Source of the DNA: Eimeria necatrix
Lineage: Eukaryota > Apicomplexa > Conoidasida > Eucoccidiorida > Eimeriidae
Direction of reading: 5' to 3'
DNA: 10,218 nucleotides
NCBI RefSeq assembly: GCF_000499385.1
Contig: NW_013651999.1
Span: forward strand, 1 to 10,218
Notes under the pieces: generated by a model
Databases searched by the model: none
What the model saw: the letters and a program-made list of their open reading frames with translations, nothing else
What the model was told of the DNA's origin: nothing
Shown: in pieces, positions 1 to 7,684 of the stretch
How positions within the stretch are numbered: position 1 is the stretch's first letter
How the letters are laid out: each line of letters begins with the position of its first letter
Translations under genes and position numbers: made by a program

Positions 1-45
1 GCAGCGGCAGCAGCAGCCGCAGCAGCAGCAGCAGCCGCAGCAGCC

Positions 46-81
<36 letters not shown>

Positions 82-177
82 GAATCACTGCAGCAATTAC
101 CTACAGAGCTTTTGGCCTCGCAGCTAAAAAAGCTGCTGCTGGGATCGTCTCCTCCGCAGCTGGGATCGTCTCCCTGA
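1..177 (+). CDS. C-terminal end of an unrecognised protein with an alanine run (5' truncated by window edge)
   Basis: Frame 1 is open from the first base to a TGA at 175-177. It encodes 27 alanines and then a non-repetitive tail beginning ESLQQLPTELLASQLKK and ending LGSSPPQLGSSP. The run is interrupted at 4-6 (GCG) and at 16-18, 34-36, 43-45 and 79-81 (GCC). All five interruptions fall at the third position of alanine codons, so they are silent only in this frame; in the other two frames they would be missense. That pattern, plus the leucine-rich amphipathic tail, argues that this is real coding sequence on the plus strand. The last residues contain a 21-base direct repeat (GGGATCGTCTCC at 141 and again at 162). 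I do not recognise a family. The start and upstream exons are outside the window. It could also be a chance open frame, since alanine runs of this kind are always open. Confidence 0.55.
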
Positions 178-198
178 CGCGGCATTTCCGTTTGCGGC

Positions 199-426
199 GG
201 TAGCTGCTGCTGCTGCTGCTGCAGCAGCAGCTGCTGCTGCTGCTGCTGCAGCTGCTGCTGCTTGCTGCAGCTGCTGCTGCAGCAGCTGCTGCCGCTACAG
301 ACATACAGCGCGCAGCACAAGCAGCAGCTTCTGCTGTTGCTTGCGCGCTGTTGCGTGCTGCAGCTGCAGCTGCTGCTGCAGCTGCTGCTGCAGCTGCTGC
401 TGCAGCTGCTGCTGCAGCTGCTGCTG
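199..426. repeat. Mixed CTG/CAG cluster with a 12-bp higher-order unit
   Basis: CTG and CAG blocks alternate, so the stretch is largely self-complementary. From 367 to 426 it resolves into five exact copies of CAGCTGCTGCTG. It lies just after the stop of the plus-strand gene ending at 177. Open frames here on both strands are repeat artefacts (Leu, Ala, Ser or Cys runs). Confidence 0.85.
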
Positions 427-676
427 CGTGCCTTTGTCTGTGTGTCTGCTTCGGTGTACGTACACCTGAACTTTTTTGCAAACGCGGCGATTTGTATTAT
501 TCTTTTTTATTTAAAAATGTAATTTAGGAATATCTTTTTAAAAGTACTTTTGTAATTCTTTCAATTAATTAAATAATTAATTTATTTATTTATGGAATGC
601 AACAGAAAATGACTTTAAATTTGTTTTCTTAATCTCAAGTTCTCTCCAGGAGAAACAGATGCAGCGAATAAAAAAG
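427..676. other. AT-rich stretch without a recognisable gene
   Basis: After a perfect 14-bp palindrome (453-466, GGTGTACGTACACC) the sequence becomes AT-rich, with TTTATTTATTTA-like runs at about 560-592. I see no coding-like islet. It may be the 3' flank of the gene ending at 177. Confidence 0.5.
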
Positions 677-720
677 CTAAACCCTAAACCCTAAACCCTA
701 AACCCTAAACCCTAAACCCT
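677..720. repeat. Interstitial telomere-like array, AAACCCT orientation
   Basis: Six near-perfect head-to-tail copies of the heptamer TAAACCC. This is the apicomplexan/plant-type telomere unit, here internal and followed by GC-rich DNA, so it is not a chromosome end. Confidence 0.92.
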
Positions 721-762
721 GCGCCTGAAGCGTTTGCAGCAGCGGGAGAAAACAGCCAGCAA

Positions 763-764
<2 letters not shown>

Positions 765-800
<36 letters not shown>
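765..800. repeat. (CAG)12 microsatellite
   Basis: Twelve uninterrupted CAG units between a telomere-like array and a GGGGCCCC array. The adjacent TATA-like run CATATAAAAAGG (830-841) has no gene placed to use it, so I do not call a promoter. Confidence 0.9.
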
Positions 801-801
<1 letters not shown>

Positions 802-841
802 CCCTTGAAGCCTTCTAGGGCCCCGAGAGTCCATATAAAAA

Positions 842-1001
842 GGGGCCCACGAGGGGCCCCCAGGGGCCCCCGAGGGGCCCCCAGGGGCCCCCCAGGGGCC
901 CCCCAGGGGCCCCCCAGGGGCCCCCCAGGGGCCCCCCAGGGGCCCCCCGGGGGCCCCCCAGGGGGCCCCCAGGGGGCCCCCAGGGGCTCATGGGCCCCCT
1001 A
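842..1001. repeat. GGGGCCCC array with an 11-bp period
   Basis: Between 883 and 948 the unit AGGGGCCCCCC recurs every 11 bases (A at 883, 894, 905, 916, 927 and 938); the flanks are variants of it. Eleven is not a multiple of three, so the translation drifts through Gly/Pro/Arg/Ala combinations. That argues against a protein-coding repeat. Confidence 0.9.
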
Positions 1002-1025
1002 CGCCGGCCTATAAGGCATTCAAAA

Positions 1026-1110
1026 TGAATAAATAAATAAATAAAATAAAAAAAATAAATAAATAGTAATATAAATAAAATAAATAAATAAATAAATAAA
1101 TAAAATAATT
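1026..1110. repeat. AAAT tetranucleotide microsatellite
   Basis: Imperfect (AAAT)n/(AATA)n, in sharp base-composition contrast to the GGGGCCCC array immediately upstream. Confidence 0.88.
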
Positions 1111-1207
1111 AAATGCAAATTAATTGAATGTCTTCAGGGGCCCCTAGAGACAACTTTGAAATAAAAAAGTTAAAAATGTCTTTTTGTTTTTCTGCACTTA
1201 TTCTTTT

Positions 1208-1570
1208 GCTGCGCAGCAGAGAGGCAGCTGCAGCAGGAGCGCTGCTGCTGCTGTTGCTGCTGCGTTGTTGCTGCTGCTTCCCTGCTGCTGCTGCGCTGCT
1301 GCTGCTGCTATCCTGCTGCTGCTGCTGTCCTGCTGCTCCTGCTGTTCTCCTGTTGCGGCTGCTCAGCTGCTGCTGCTGTCTTGCTGCTCCTGCTGCTGCT
1401 GCCGAGCTGCTGCTGTTGCTGCTGCCCTGCTGCTGCTGCTGCCCTCCCGCTGCTGCCGCGCTGCTGCTGCTGCTGCTGCCCTGCTGCTGCTGCTGCTGCC
1501 CTCCCGCTGCTGCCGTGCTGCTGCTGCTGCTGCCGTGCTGCTGCTGCCGTGCTGCTGCTGCTGCAGCAGC
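1208..1570. repeat. Long interrupted CTG tract with rotating phase
   Basis: About 360 bases of CTG broken by short CC, C or T insertions. On the minus strand these shift the open frame from Gln to Ser to Ala blocks several times without a stop (open over about 1109-1675). A 57-base duplication is visible: CCCTCCCGCTGCTGCCG at 1442-1458 and again at 1499-1515. The flanking codons are AT-rich and show no family resemblance, so I treat the open frames as non-coding. The alternative is a fast-evolving low-complexity protein. Confidence 0.75.
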
Positions 1571-1675
1571 CCAGCGCAGCAGAAAATAAAATATTGGAAG
1601 AAGCATTTTGGGAATTAAATCAATTAGCTCCATTCTGAAGTGTCTGTACACCCGAAATCTTCCAGGCGGGTGCAC

Positions 1676-1948
1676 CTTTGGGTCTTTTCTTTTATTTCTT
1701 TTTTTGAATTTCTTTTTTTGAATTCTTTTTTTTAATTAAAAAGCACATTTAATTGAATTATTTAATTCTTTTTAAGAAAGAGTTTATTTAATTGAATTCT
1801 GTTTTTTTTTTCCTTCAAAGAGCACTCTGACTGGAATTTTTTCGTTTTTTTGAATTTCGAAGGATCTTGGTCAATTTTTTTGCTTTTTTGAATATTTGAA
1901 GACCAAAAAGAATTCTTTTTGTGTTTTAAATGATTAAAATGGATTAAT
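1676..1948. other. T-rich/AT-rich stretch
   Basis: T-runs with scattered GAATTC/TTTGAATT words and no coding-like islet on either strand. It lies immediately 3' of the minus-strand small coding sequence ending at 1949, so it probably holds that gene's 3' untranslated region. Confidence 0.45.
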
Positions 1949-2212
1949 TTAATTCTTTTTTTGCTTTTGAGGCTTCAAAGGATACTTTTCTTGCAACTCG
2001 CGGACTTTGTGTTCGAAAGTGACCCCGAAGGGAAACCGCGGGAAGCGCTGTCCGTACACCTCGCGCTGCGCCACCCACTTCGTCATTTCGGCAACTTCTC
2101 CTTTTTTCATTTCTTCAACATTAATACCATTTAAACTCAAAAAACTAAACATTTTCGCGCGCGGTTCATACTTCGGGTTCAAACCCCGCACAAACTGGCT
2201 CCAAAACGACAT
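1949..2212 (-). CDS. Small 87-residue protein, unrecognised
   Basis: On the minus strand an ATG (2210-2212) opens 87 codons closed by TAA (1949-1951). The product starts MSFWSQFVRGLNPKYEPRAK and continues with non-repetitive, charged sequence including MTKWVAQREVYGQRFPRF. It ends in a lysine/glutamine tail, PLKPQKQKKN. Its composition is normal for a folded protein and it is free of the CAG or GGGGCCCC repeats around it, which is the main reason to believe it. The same frame stays open upstream to 2620, but only through a GGGGCCCC tract giving Gly/Pro/Arg; I chose the ATG at the edge of unique sequence. It could instead be the last exon of a longer gene, since the minus strand at about 2570-2700 has some coding-like codons in another frame. 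No signal peptide or clear membrane segment is visible. A small mitochondrial or complex-associated subunit is only a guess from size and basic character. Confidence 0.6.
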   Translation of the reverse strand: MSFWSQFVRGLNPKYEPRAKMFSFLSLNGINVEEMKKGEVAEMTKWVAQREVYGQRFPRFPFGVTFEHKVRELQEKYPLKPQKQKKN

Positions 2213-2213
2213 C

Positions 2214-2568
2214 AGGGGGGCCCCCCCGCTGCAGCTCCTCTCCAGGGGGCCCCCGGGGGGTACTAGGGGGCCCCCCTCAGGGTCTCCGGGGCCCCCGGGG
2301 GCCCCTTTGGGGGCCCCCTCGGGGGCCCTCTGAGAGGCCCCTGAGCCACTAGCGCCCTTGCAGCCAGAGGGGGGCTGGGGGCCCCCCTGGGGGCCCCTGG
2401 GGGGCCCCCCTGGGGGCCCCTGGGGGGCCCCCGGAGAATAAGAACTGAACCCTCTGGATGTGGGGCCCCAAAGAGATTTTGCTGTGATTATAGAGAGGGG
2501 GGGCCCCCAAGCAAGGGGGCCCCCAAGTGAGGGGGCCCCCCTTGGGGGGCCCCTGGGTGGGGCCTCTG
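2214..2568. repeat. GGGGCCCC palindromic block
   Basis: Runs of 4-7 G followed by 4-6 C, spaced by a few bases, each nearly its own reverse complement, so both strands read alike as Gly/Pro/Ala/Arg. It abuts the start codon at 2212 on the minus strand and would be the 5' untranslated region or intron of that gene. Confidence 0.85.
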
Positions 2569-2621
2569 TTCTGGAGGGCCTCAGCCATCCTTTGTGGAGG
2601 TGCAGAAGCCGCATTAGCACT

Positions 2622-2622
<1 letters not shown>

Positions 2623-2657
<35 letters not shown>

Positions 2658-2816
2658 GCTGCTGTTGCTGGTAATGCTGCTGCTGCTGCTGCTGCTGATG
2701 TTGCTGCTGCTCTTCTCGCTGCTGCTGCTAGTGTCGTTGCTGCTGCGTTGGGGCCCCCAATAAAAGCCCAAGAGCAGCAGGGGGCTGCCTATGGCTGCAG
2801 CGCCGCTGCTGCTAGC

Positions 2817-2867
<51 letters not shown>
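2623..2867. repeat. CTG arm and CAG arm forming an inverted pair
   Basis: 2623-2745 is mainly CTG and 2816-2867 is mainly CAG, separated by about 70 bases of unique sequence. The arms could pair into a long hairpin. Several open frames cross it on both strands. One minus-strand frame, with words such as ASAPPQRMAEALQ near 2575-2615, is mildly coding-like but could not be joined to anything. Confidence 0.75.
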
Positions 2868-2990
2868 TGCGGCGGCGGGAGGGAGAACACCAGCGGCCCT
2901 ACCTCAAAGAATTAATTTCAAATTAAAATAAACAAAATATAATTATAATTTAAAACTCTAATAAAGGGTTTAGCAGCTTCAACTGCCAGC

Positions 2991-3106
2991 CGGGGGGCCC
3001 CCGGGGGGCCCCTACAGGGGGCCCCTACGGGGGGCCCCCCTGGGGGCCCCCAGGGGGCCCCTACAGAGCCCAAAAGGGGCCCCCACAGGAGGGTTTGGGG
3101 GCCCCC
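2991..3106. repeat. GGGGCCCC palindromic block
   Basis: Same sequence class as the blocks at 842, 2214 and 4075, bounded on both sides by AT-rich DNA (about 2905-2970 and 3120-3180). Confidence 0.85.
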
Positions 3107-3183
3107 AGTAAGCGCAATTTAGGGTACAGCTTTTAATTTAAATTAAAATGTCTTTTACTTATTAAATTAAAAAGGTCTCGGGC

Positions 3184-3215
3184 CTAAACCCTAAACCCTA
3201 AACCCTAAACCCTAA
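3184..3215. repeat. Telomere-like array, AAACCCT orientation
   Basis: About four and a half TAAACCC copies. About 78 bases of unique sequence (3216-3293) follow, and then the orientation switches to TTTAGGG. I see no gene in those 78 bases. Confidence 0.9.
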
Positions 3216-3293
3216 TTTCGCGGAGGCTGCGGGTGATATATAGCACGCAGAATCAGTGCTGATCCCCGGACGTGTTGCAGCCGTTGCGGAGAA

Positions 3294-3593
3294 GGGTTTA
3301 GGGTTTGGTTGAGGGTTTAGGGTTTGGCTGAGGGTTTAGGGTGGAGGGTTTAGGGTTTGGTTGAGGGTTTAGGGTTTGGATGAGGGTTTAGGGTTTGAAT
3401 GAAGGGTTTAGAGTTTTGGTGGGAGTTAAATGTTTGAGTGAGGGTATAGGGTTTTTAGGGTTTAGGGTTTAGGCGAGGGTTTAGGGTTTAGCCAGGTTTA
3501 GGGTTTTGGCGAGATTTTAGGCCATAAGTAGCTGAGGGTTTAGAAGTAAAAACGTGTGGGGAATCTGGCCAAGGGTTTAGGGTTTAGGGTTTA
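3294..3593. repeat. Degenerate TTTAGGG array with a 19-bp higher-order unit
   Basis: The unit GGGTTTAGGGTTTGGNTGA starts at 3294, 3313, 3332, 3346, 3365, 3384 and 3404, giving spacings of 19, 19, 14, 19, 19 and 20. It then decays and ends in perfect TTTAGGG copies at about 3571-3593. Each unit contains one intact and one mutated heptamer. Confidence 0.85.
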
Positions 3594-3603
3594 GTTTGTG
3601 GAG

Positions 3604-3852
3604 GCTCGGGCCCAGCTGCGTTCAGCAGCAGCAGCCGCTGCTGCTACTGCAGCAGCTGCTGCAGCAGCAGCAGCTGCAGCAGCAGCAGCAGCTGCTGCAG
3701 CAGCAGCAGCTGCTGCTGCTGCTGCAGGAGCAGCAGCAACAGCAGCAGCAGCAGCAAGAACAGTAGCCACCGCTGCGCAAACCCTAGGCCTGTTTTCGGC
3801 AGTTGTTGGAGTGGAGGGTTTAGGGTTTGGGGCGGCGCAGCAGCTGCCCTAA
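3604..3852 (+). CDS. Candidate alanine-rich exon, weak
   Basis: An AG at 3602-3603 could be a splice acceptor following the TTTAGGG array. The frame then reads ARAQLRS, a long alanine run and ARTVATAAQTLGLFSAV, and reaches TAA at 3850-3852. Within the run GCA, GCT and GCC alternate freely, which is silent only in this alanine frame; the few changes are Thr and Gly. The last part of the frame already uses telomere-like bases (GGTTTAGGG), so a real exon would probably end by about 3800. It lies between telomere-like arrays of opposite orientation. It may equally be a non-coding CAG/CTG mixture. Confidence 0.3.
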   Translation, partial: ARAQLRSAAAAAAATAAAAAAAAAAAAAAAAAAAAAAAAAAGAAATAAAAARTVATAAQTLGLFSAVVGVEGLGFGAAQQLP

Positions 3853-4024
3853 ACCCTAAACCCTAAACCCTCGACAAGACATTCCCTAAACCCTAAACCC
3901 TAAACCCTTGACAGCTTTCCGGCTGCAAACGGCCCAGCGTGGGCCACTAAACCCTCACTAGCTTCCCCAAGCCCTAAACCCTACCTAGCTCCTCCAAACC
4001 CTAAACCCTAAACCCTAAACCCTA
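3847..4024. repeat. Telomere-like arrays, AAACCCT orientation
   Basis: Perfect heptamer groups at about 3847-3871, 3894-3908, 3972-3984 and 3995-4024 are separated by short unique spacers (for example 3909-3950). The orientation is opposite to the array at 3294-3593. Confidence 0.9.
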
Positions 4025-4074
4025 GAGCCGCTCTCCCCCCAGTCTAGCCTACAGCTTCTGGGGCCCAATGTTCC

Positions 4075-4545
4075 CAAGTGGGGCCCCCAGACCTCATTTT
4101 GAGTTTCCTGGGGGCCCCCAGGGGGCCCCTCAAAGGGCCCCCATGGGGGCCCCCTAAAGGGCCCCCCAGGGGGCCCCTTAAAGGGCCCCCCAGGGGCCCC
4201 CCTAAAGGGCCCCCCAGGGGGCCCCTTAAAGGGCCCCCAGGGGCCCCCCTAGAGGGCCCCCTAGGGGGCCCCCTAGGGGCCCCTAGGGGGCCCCTAGGGG
4301 GCCCCACAATGGGAGCCCGTAAGGACCTGTTGGGGGCCCTTTACCAGGGGTACTCGCAGGGGCCCCTTGAGGGCCCTTTGGGGGCCCCTTGGGGGCCCTT
4401 TGGGGGCCCCTTGGGAGCCCCAAGGGGCCCCAAAAAAGGACCGAGGGGGCCCCCTGAGGGGCCCCAGACAGGGCACCAAAAATGAACCCACTGGGGCTTG
4501 AAGGGCCCCGCTGGGGGCCCCCAGAGGTACGGAGGGCCCCCCACC
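4075..4545. repeat. Largest GGGGCCCC block, with a 48-bp tandem unit
   Basis: Alternating G-runs and C-runs. A 48-base unit beginning CCTAAAGGGCCCCCC occurs at 4153 and 4201 (second copy one C shorter). Further on, the spacing words become CCTAGG, TTGGGG and others. Both strands are open as Gly/Pro-rich frames because the unit is nearly palindromic. No coding evidence. Confidence 0.88.
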
Positions 4546-4548
4546 CCC

Positions 4549-4550
<2 letters not shown>

Positions 4551-4591
<41 letters not shown>
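4551..4591. repeat. (CAG)13-14 microsatellite
   Basis: Uninterrupted CAG directly beyond the stop codon (4593-4595) of the minus-strand UFL1-like gene, so it would be in its 3' untranslated region or just downstream. Confidence 0.9.
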
Positions 4592-4592
<1 letters not shown>

Positions 4593-4666
4593 TTAGGCGG
4601 ACTGGGGCCCCTTGAGGGCTTTGGCCTTGAGAGCAGCAGCAGCTTCTTGTGCTGCCTCGTGGGAAT
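4593..4666 (-). CDS. UFL1: UFL1-like exon 15, C-terminus and stop
   Basis: Acceptor TTTGTGTCTCCACTAG, phase 1, then SHEAAQEAAAALKAKALKGP, ending QSA and TAA (4593-4595). Alanine/lysine-rich helix like the end of UFL1 (KELQELSSSIKDLVLKSRK). Confidence 0.7.
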
Positions 4667-5228
4667 CTAGTGGAGACACAAACAAACCGCAAACCCTAAA
4701 CCCTAAACCCTAAAAAACCCTAAACCCTAAACCCTAAACCCTACGCAGGCCTAAACCCTCAAGAATATTTCCCCTCTGCTGCATGCGCTGCGGCTCTTCG
4801 TGCTTGGCAAAGCTCGCAGCGAAACCCTAAACCCTAAACCCTAAGCCATAAACCCTAAACCCTAAACCCTAAGCCATAAACCCTAAACCCTAAGCCATAA
4901 ACCCTAAACCCTTAGCCATAAACCCTAAACCCTTAGCCATAAACCCTAAACCCTAGGTCCTGACCGCTCTCAAGGGCTGCTGTAAGGGCCATGAGATCCT
5001 CCAAACCTTCAATGGACCCCTTGTTAGCACTTTGCTGCTGCTGCTGCTGCTGCTGCAGCAGAGCAGCAGCAGCAGCAAGAGCCCAGTCTTCTGCGGGGAA
5101 CTCGAGGTACACCCCAGCGTGCTGCAGAGACACCACATGCACAGGCAGCTGCTGCTGCTGCTACTGCTGCTGCTGCTACTGCTGCTGCTCCAGCTGCTGC
5201 TGCTGCTGCTGCTGCTGCTTTTGCTACA

Positions 5229-5269
<41 letters not shown>

Positions 5270-5420
5270 ACGCTCACCTTGAGGAAAAACAGAGTAGCTA
5301 CAGCATGACAAAACTTTCGGTGCTGCTGCAGCTCTGCTGCTGCTGCTGCTGCTGCTGACCAATTTGACCGCAGCTCCGAGAGCAGCTGCTTCGTCCGCCG
5401 CTTGTCCGGTGGCCGCAGCT

Positions 5421-5468
<48 letters not shown>

Positions 5469-5814
5469 ATAGCAGCAGCAGTAGCAGCACCAGCAGCAGC
5501 ACAGAGATAACGCTTCCTGCTGCACTAGCGCCATGGTCTCAAAGCCTAGGCCGTAAACCCTAAACCCTAAACCCTAAACCCTAGGCAAGTGACAGCAGCA
5601 AACTGTCTGTACACCTGAAGCACTGCTCACAAATACATGGCATTCATTTGCTGCTTCTTTTATATCTCCCCCCACACCTGCAGCATCGCGCTTTGCTGCT
5701 GCTGCTGCTGCTTGCTGCAGTGCAGCAGCACTGCTGCTGCCTTCTTCCCCACTTGCTGCCAGCCGTGACAGCAGCTGCTGCCGGTTGTTGCTGCTAGCCT
5801 CCACTTCTTCACCT

Positions 5815-5856
<42 letters not shown>

Positions 5857-5969
5857 CAGCAGCAGCAGCTGCAACAGCATGCGTTTCAAGCGTCGAACCC
5901 CTGCTGCGGCTGTCGGTGGCACAGCCACAGCAGCAAGCGAAGCAGCAACAGCAAGAGCAGCAGCAACAG

Positions 5970-6000
<31 letters not shown>

Positions 6001-6130
6001 TGCTGCTGCTGCTGCTGCAAAAGCAGCAGCAGCAGCAAATTACCGTTGGCGTGTCTGAATGCTGTGACAATAAGTTTGTCGATGATTTCAAAGACGAGAG
6101 ACTTGAAAAGATATGCTGCCAGCGGACTTG

Positions 6131-6174
<44 letters not shown>

Positions 6175-6281
6175 TACAAAGCCGCACAATGCAACAGCAG
6201 CAGCAACACCGGAGGCTAAAACATGTGGTAGCTGGTCTACTCCTGCTGCTGACTGGCTCTGCTGCTGCTGGTGCTGGCGTA

Positions 6282-6323
<42 letters not shown>

Positions 6324-6522
6324 TGCTGCTGTTGCTGCTGCTGCCTGTTGCTGCTGCCTGCAAGCTCTCACCTCGAGAGCTTTCAAGCCGAGACACAGCA
6401 GCTCATATCGCTGCTGCAGCAGCTCTCCCTCGGCTGCTGCTTTTTGCTGCTGCTGCTGCAGCACGGAAGCTTGGCAAGCAGCAACTGCTGCAGCGAAGGC
6501 CTGCGGCGACACAGAAAAGCCC

Positions 6523-6569
<47 letters not shown>

Positions 6570-6686
6570 TTGTCTTGAAAGCTAATATGTCGCTTTTGCC
6601 TCTTTTCGTGTTTCCGTCTTTTGTGTCTTTTCTTCTTTGGCCCAAACAATTCCCTCGCCTTCCTGAAGCCCCCCTCTTGCTGCTGC

Positions 6687-6724
<38 letters not shown>

Positions 6725-6868
6725 CACTGGCTGCCGCGTGTGGGGTGCATGCGTACCTTGGCCAGCCGAGGCTGCAGCAAGCCCCAAAAGGCTTCCTTTG
6801 CATGCGCTGGGATCGAGTCCCAAGAGGCGATCCCAGCAGCATCGATATCCTCCATCCCCACACCCGCA

Positions 6869-6907
<39 letters not shown>

Positions 6908-7015
6908 GTAGATGATGAAGCGGCCTTTTGCTTTCCCCCTGAGACGCCTCAGCAGCAACACATTCGAAGGCGTGGCCTTGTTGGCCGGTGCTGCAGCAAG
7001 AGGGGCAGCAGCAAC

Positions 7016-7062
<47 letters not shown>

Positions 7063-7313
7063 GTGAACAGATACCTGAAGCTTTGCCGCTCCGTCCCTTT
7101 TTGCCTTTCCTTTTGCTGTCTTCCTCCCAGTCGCTATCCTGGACACAATCAGCAGCAGCAGCAGCAGCATGCAGCAGCAGCAGCAGCATGCAGCAGCAGC
7201 AGCAGCATGCAGCAGCAACAGAACTGCTGCTGCAGCACTGCAGCAGTCGAGCACTGCAGCAGCATCAGCAGCAGGAGCAAAATCTCACCGCAGCTGCCGC
7301 TGCCTTCGACGCT

Positions 7314-7345
<32 letters not shown>

Positions 7346-7646
7346 GCCAGCAGTGGGGCTCTTTGAGGCCCCAGCTTTTGCTGCTGCTGCAGCATCTGCT
7401 GCTGCTGCTGCCTTAGCAGTCACTAGGGGCCCCAGGGCCTCCTCGAGGCCCCTAAGAAAACCCTCAGACACTATGAGGCCCCCCTCTAAGATGTGGGCCA
7501 GGGGGGCCCCCCAGGGGCCCCCGCCCTCTTGGAGCTGCTTAGAGGGGACAGCAGCACAGCAGCAACTGCCTGCAGATCTGCTTCTGTCAGCAGCGGAGGC
7601 AGCAAAGAAGATAATTCGAGCCAAGAGTCTTCTGTTAGGGCCTCCT

Positions 7647-7684
<38 letters not shown>

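Noticed and set aside
677..720. Telomere-like arrays as a chromosome end
   Set aside because: They are internal, short, in both orientations across the window and flanked by unique or coding DNA.
3216..3293. Possible tRNA or other structured RNA in the unique spacer
   Set aside because: No cloverleaf, anticodon arm or T-loop consensus could be seen on either strand.
4044..4692. Gly/Pro-rich open frames on both strands
   Set aside because: They arise from the near-palindromic GGGGCCCC unit, with no codon signal and frame drift.
5526..5545. Minus-strand micro-exon leading to MALVQQEALSL after an ATG in good context (5532-5534)
   Set aside because: It needs a weak donor and its frame does not meet the next exon. 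The alternative donor at 5630 gives a gap-free UFL1 alignment, so this piece is intronic.
5916..6578. Long plus-strand Gln/Leu open frame and other plus-strand frames over 5000-9300
   Set aside because: Mostly repeat codons. The unique parts are complements of UFL1 exons or introns.
6507..6700. Minus-strand basic segment ELFGPKKKRHKRRKHEKR
   Set aside because: Coding-like, but no usable donor follows it. Skipping it joins RLAK to AFAAAV in phase and matches UFL1, so it is treated as purine-rich intron 9.
6940..6946. TGAGACG, resembling the Toxoplasma WGAGACG promoter element
   Set aside because: Single occurrence inside the proposed UFL1 exon 9/intron 8 boundary; a 7-mer is expected by chance.
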